Shown here one piece after another: positions 31,265-33,414 of a stretch of 33,414 bases of DNA; position 1 is the stretch's first letter; every line of letters begins with the position of its first letter. The position numbers were made by a program, and so were the translations under genes. Source of the stretch: Gemmatimonadota bacterium (GTDB taxonomy: Bacteria > Latescibacterota > UBA2968). The stretch covers positions 1 through 33,414 of the forward strand of contig JAPPAB010000045.1 in NCBI GenBank assembly GCA_026705765.1. Direction: 5' to 3'. A model generated the notes under the pieces. That model was not told where the DNA came from. It saw nothing but the letters and a program-made list of their open reading frames with translations, and ran no database searches.

Positions 31265-33193
31265 ATGACCTTTCGCGCGATCATTATTGGTCTTTGCCTT
31301 TCTGTTTGGGTGAATTTTTGGCCTGCGTATAGTAGCCTGATTCTGCGTTCTTCTCGGGGGGATTTTGCCCATTTGTCTGTGGCGTTTCTCATTCCCTTTT
31401 TGGCTTTGCTTGTTTTCAACCATTTTTTTTCGCGCAGGTTCAGGGGTCTCTCATCCTTTGAGCTTATCGCGATATGTAGTATTGGCATGGTGGCTGCCAA
31501 TATGCAAGGCGAATGGCTTTCGGGCTATTTTCTCGGCGTTGTTACTGCGCCTATTTATTTTGCTTCAACACAAAATATGTGGGCAGAAAGGCTGTGGCCA
31601 CATTTTACCGATTGGAATGTGCTGACAGACCGCGCTGCGGCTACGGGGTTTTACGAAGGGCTGCCGCCCGGCGCCCCTTTTCCCTGGGATGCGTGGATCG
31701 CACTTTTTCCCGGCTGGGCACTTTTTTTAGGTGCTGTATTTCTCGCCAATTTCTGTGTGGTCATTCTTTTGCGCAAACAGTGGATGGAGCACGAACGGCT
31801 TTCTTTTCCCATTGCCACGGCACTGCTCGAGTTGACGGGTACGGGTGATTCAAAAGATGCGTTTGCCAATCTTGTTCGCTCGCGTTTTTTTCAGATTGGA
31901 TTTGCGCTCATTTTTGGCGTTTTTTGCTGGAATGTCGCTTCATGGTTCATTACGGCTTTGCCCCGTCTGGATGTTATGAGGCAGATCAATATCCCCATCG
32001 GGCGCGGTTTTCCGCCGCTGTGGTTTCTCTTTCAGCCGATGACTATTGCATTTGCCTATTTCACGAAATCAGATGTGTTGTACAGCATCTGGTTTTTTCA
32101 CCTGCTCGCTATTTTTCAGATTGGCATTTTCAATCGCTTTGGATTGGATTTTGGCGGTTCCGATATGTGGTGTTCTATGGCCCCGGCTATTGGGTGGCAG
32201 AGTTTTGGCGGTTTTATTGTTCTCGTTCTGTGGGGGCTGTGGATGGCGCGCGCACATTTGCGCGATGTCTGGCACAAGGTGTGGTCTCGCAACGCGCAGA
32301 TAGATGATGGGGGGGAACTTTTATCCTATCGCACGTCATTTATTATTCTGATCTTGTGTAGTGTGTACACGATCTTTTTTCTCGTGCAATCGGGTATGAA
32401 TGTCCTTACCTTGCTCACCTTTTGGGGTGCCACGCTGATTCTCTATCTCGGCCTTTCGCATATTATTGCCGAGAGTGGTCTGGTTTTTTTGCGCGGTCCT
32501 ATTACTGCTCAGGCATTTACCTGGCACGTACTTGGTGTTGCGGGTATGGGCGCGCCGAGCGCTGTTGCCCTGGGGCTGACTTATACATTTTTTTGCGATG
32601 CCAAGACATTTGCGATTACAACACTTGCCCATGTCCCGCGTCTGGCTGCGGTTGTGCCCGCTGAACGCCGTCGCGCTTTTGTTCCCGCGATTGCCGCTGG
32701 TGCCTTGATCGGCGCAACTACTGTTATTGCTTTTACCCTGTATCAGGGCTATTACGGTATTGGTAGCTATAATTTTGGGGTGGTTAGTTTTAATGGGTCT
32801 GGTGACGGTGCCGTGGGTTCGTGGACTTATACCGCCAACCGCGTACACGCAGGGACGATGAGTACGGACTGGAATCGCATGCGTTTTTTGGGTATTGGTG
32901 CTGCTTTTACAGGTATTTTGTTCTATATTCGCTATCGTTTTCCCCACTTTCCGCTCCATCCGATTGGTTTCACGATTTCATCATCGGGCGTCTTGCGGAG
33001 TAGTTTATTTTCTATTTTCTTTAGCTGGGCGATCAAGACGCTCGTGCTCAAATTTGGCGGTCTTGAATACTATCGCAAGATCGCGCCTTTTTTCCTGGGG
33101 ATGCTGGCTGGTCAAATTGCCGGTATTGCATTGGGCGTTGTTGTAGATGCGCTTTTCTTCCCGGGCAATGGCCACAAACTCAACAGGTGGTAG
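31265..33193 (+). CDS. DUF6785/DUF6784-type multi-pass membrane protein (OPT-like)
   Basis: 642 residues, very hydrophobic, with roughly 14 or more membrane segments spread over the whole length. Features typical of this family are the start MTFRAIIIGLCLSVWVNFWPAYSSLIL, the conserved SFELIAICSIGMVAANMQGEWLSGYFLG and LSFPIATALLEL in the middle, INIPIGRGFPPLWFLFQP, and LSHIIAESGLVFLRGPITAQAFTWHVLG followed by FFCDAKTFAITTLAHVPRL. The family is distantly like oligopeptide (OPT) transporters; no member has a proven substrate that I know. Start ATG has only a weak GGTG. It is followed after 3 bp by a D-aminoacylase-type gene and may import its substrate. Confidence 0.8.
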   Translation: MTFRAIIIGLCLSVWVNFWPAYSSLILRSSRGDFAHLSVAFLIPFLALLVFNHFFSRRFRGLSSFELIAICSIGMVAANMQGEWLSGYFLGVVTAPIYFASTQNMWAERLWPHFTDWNVLTDRAAATGFYEGLPPGAPFPWDAWIALFPGWALFLGAVFLANFCVVILLRKQWMEHERLSFPIATALLELTGTGDSKDAFANLVRSRFFQIGFALIFGVFCWNVASWFITALPRLDVMRQINIPIGRGFPPLWFLFQPMTIAFAYFTKSDVLYSIWFFHLLAIFQIGIFNRFGLDFGGSDMWCSMAPAIGWQSFGGFIVLVLWGLWMARAHLRDVWHKVWSRNAQIDDGGELLSYRTSFIILILCSVYTIFFLVQSGMNVLTLLTFWGATLILYLGLSHIIAESGLVFLRGPITAQAFTWHVLGVAGMGAPSAVALGLTYTFFCDAKTFAITTLAHVPRLAAVVPAERRRAFVPAIAAGALIGATTVIAFTLYQGYYGIGSYNFGVVSFNGSGDGAVGSWTYTANRVHAGTMSTDWNRMRFLGIGAAFTGILFYIRYRFPHFPLHPIGFTISSSGVLRSSLFSIFFSWAIKTLVLKFGGLEYYRKIAPFFLGMLAGQIAGIALGVVVDALFFPGNGHKLNRW

Positions 33194-33196
33194 AAA

Positions 33197-33414
33197 ATGA
33201 CTTTTGAACTGCTCATTTGCAATGGCACAGTAATTGACGGTACAGGGCGAACGCCCGGTTTTCAGGCAGATGTTGGCATTTGCGGAGATCGCATTGAGGC
33301 CATTGGCGATTTGTCTCAGGTAGAGGCCGATACGGTTATCGATGCGATGGGACATATCGTTTGTCCCGGTTTTATCGATGTGCATGTTCATTCGGAAATT
33401 GCCCTGCTTACAGG
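33197..33414 (+). CDS. N-acyl-D-amino-acid deacylase (D-aminoacylase)-type amidohydrolase, 5' part
   Basis: The first 72 codons are present, cut by the window edge. MTFELLICNGTVIDGTGRTPGFQADVGICGDRIEAIGDLSQVEADTVIDAMGHIVCPGFIDVHVHSE is the standard amidohydrolase-3 opening: the small beta domain followed by the metal HxH (HVHSE). This ending and length of lead-in match D-aminoacylase/dihydroorotase-like N-acyl-D-amino-acid deacylases. It begins 3 bp after the transporter stop, so it is cotranscribed with it. Zinc-dependent removal of an acyl group from a D-amino acid or related amide is expected. The rest of the protein is needed to be sure. Confidence 0.8.
   Translation, partial: MTFELLICNGTVIDGTGRTPGFQADVGICGDRIEAIGDLSQVEADTVIDAMGHIVCPGFIDVHVHSEIALLT

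Noticed and set aside
32336-32959. A 207-codon minus-strand frame
   Set aside because: Antisense to the DUF6785 membrane gene; low-complexity Asn/Thr/Lys-rich product without motif.

Overview
The window is ordinary bacterial chromosome, about half G+C by eye, with tightly packed genes. Most lie on the minus strand in long runs with 4-bp ATGA/GTGA overlaps. Signal peptides, a lipobox lipoprotein, a YejABEF peptide importer and a sodium-pumping decarboxylase suggest a Gram-negative, free-living or marine-type heterotroph. The mix of creatininase-family, heparinase II/III-like, SelA-like, amidohydrolase and DUF6785/OPT-like genes resembles uncultivated lineages such as Latescibacterota or Poribacteria. 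That placement is inference from gene content only; there is no rRNA or other marker here. No tRNA, rRNA, CRISPR array, insertion sequence or phage gene was seen.

Layout. (1) 1-654, + strand: the 3' part of a PpiC-type peptidyl-prolyl isomerase. (2) 783-6484, - strand: complete yejA-yejB-yejE-yejF oligopeptide/microcin C-type ABC importer, with a good promoter and a hairpin at the start of the predicted transcript. (3) 6663-10659: a short biotin ligase (birA, +) convergent with an oadG-oadB-oadA operon (-). The ligase probably biotinylates the AMKM lysine of the OadA-type subunit, which works with the membrane OadB/OadG sodium pump. (4) 10804-11684, -: a DUF493 protein and a HEAT-like protein with a C-terminal zinc ribbon. 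(5) 11761-19293, -: a seven-gene run in the order creD-like, enolase-superfamily enzyme, M20 peptidase, two 2-hydroxyacid dehydrogenases, a eukaryote-like dCMP deaminase, and a diguanylate cyclase with a second, degenerate GGDEF-like domain. (6) 19405-20197, -: a small four-helix membrane protein and CrcB fluoride channel. (7) 20360-30963, -: a nine-gene catabolic operon of creatininase-family enzyme, SelA-like PLP enzyme, amidohydrolase, polysaccharide deacetylase-like protein, amidohydrolase, heparinase II/III-like protein, M14-like zinc hydrolase, pectate-lyase-like lipoprotein and aldo/keto reductase. (8) 31265-33414, +: a DUF6785/OPT-like transporter followed by the start of a D-aminoacylase-type amidohydrolase, divergent from region 7.

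The most interesting part is regions 7 and 8 with their shared 301-bp control region. It holds two face-to-face near-consensus sigma70-type promoters. An 18-bp palindrome sits in the spacer of the rightward one. The leftward transcript has a leader of about 160 nt containing five exact 8-bp tandem repeats, a second 8-bp-period repeat and a perfect hairpin. Together these look like a regulated locus for taking up and breaking down an unidentified polysaccharide or N-acylated compound. The parts are recognisable families, but the substrate and the combination are not ones I can name.

Several starts were moved downstream of the longest open frame, because the Shine-Dalgarno site, signal peptide or neighbouring stop favours the internal start. 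GTG or TTG starts are noted where the sequence shows them.
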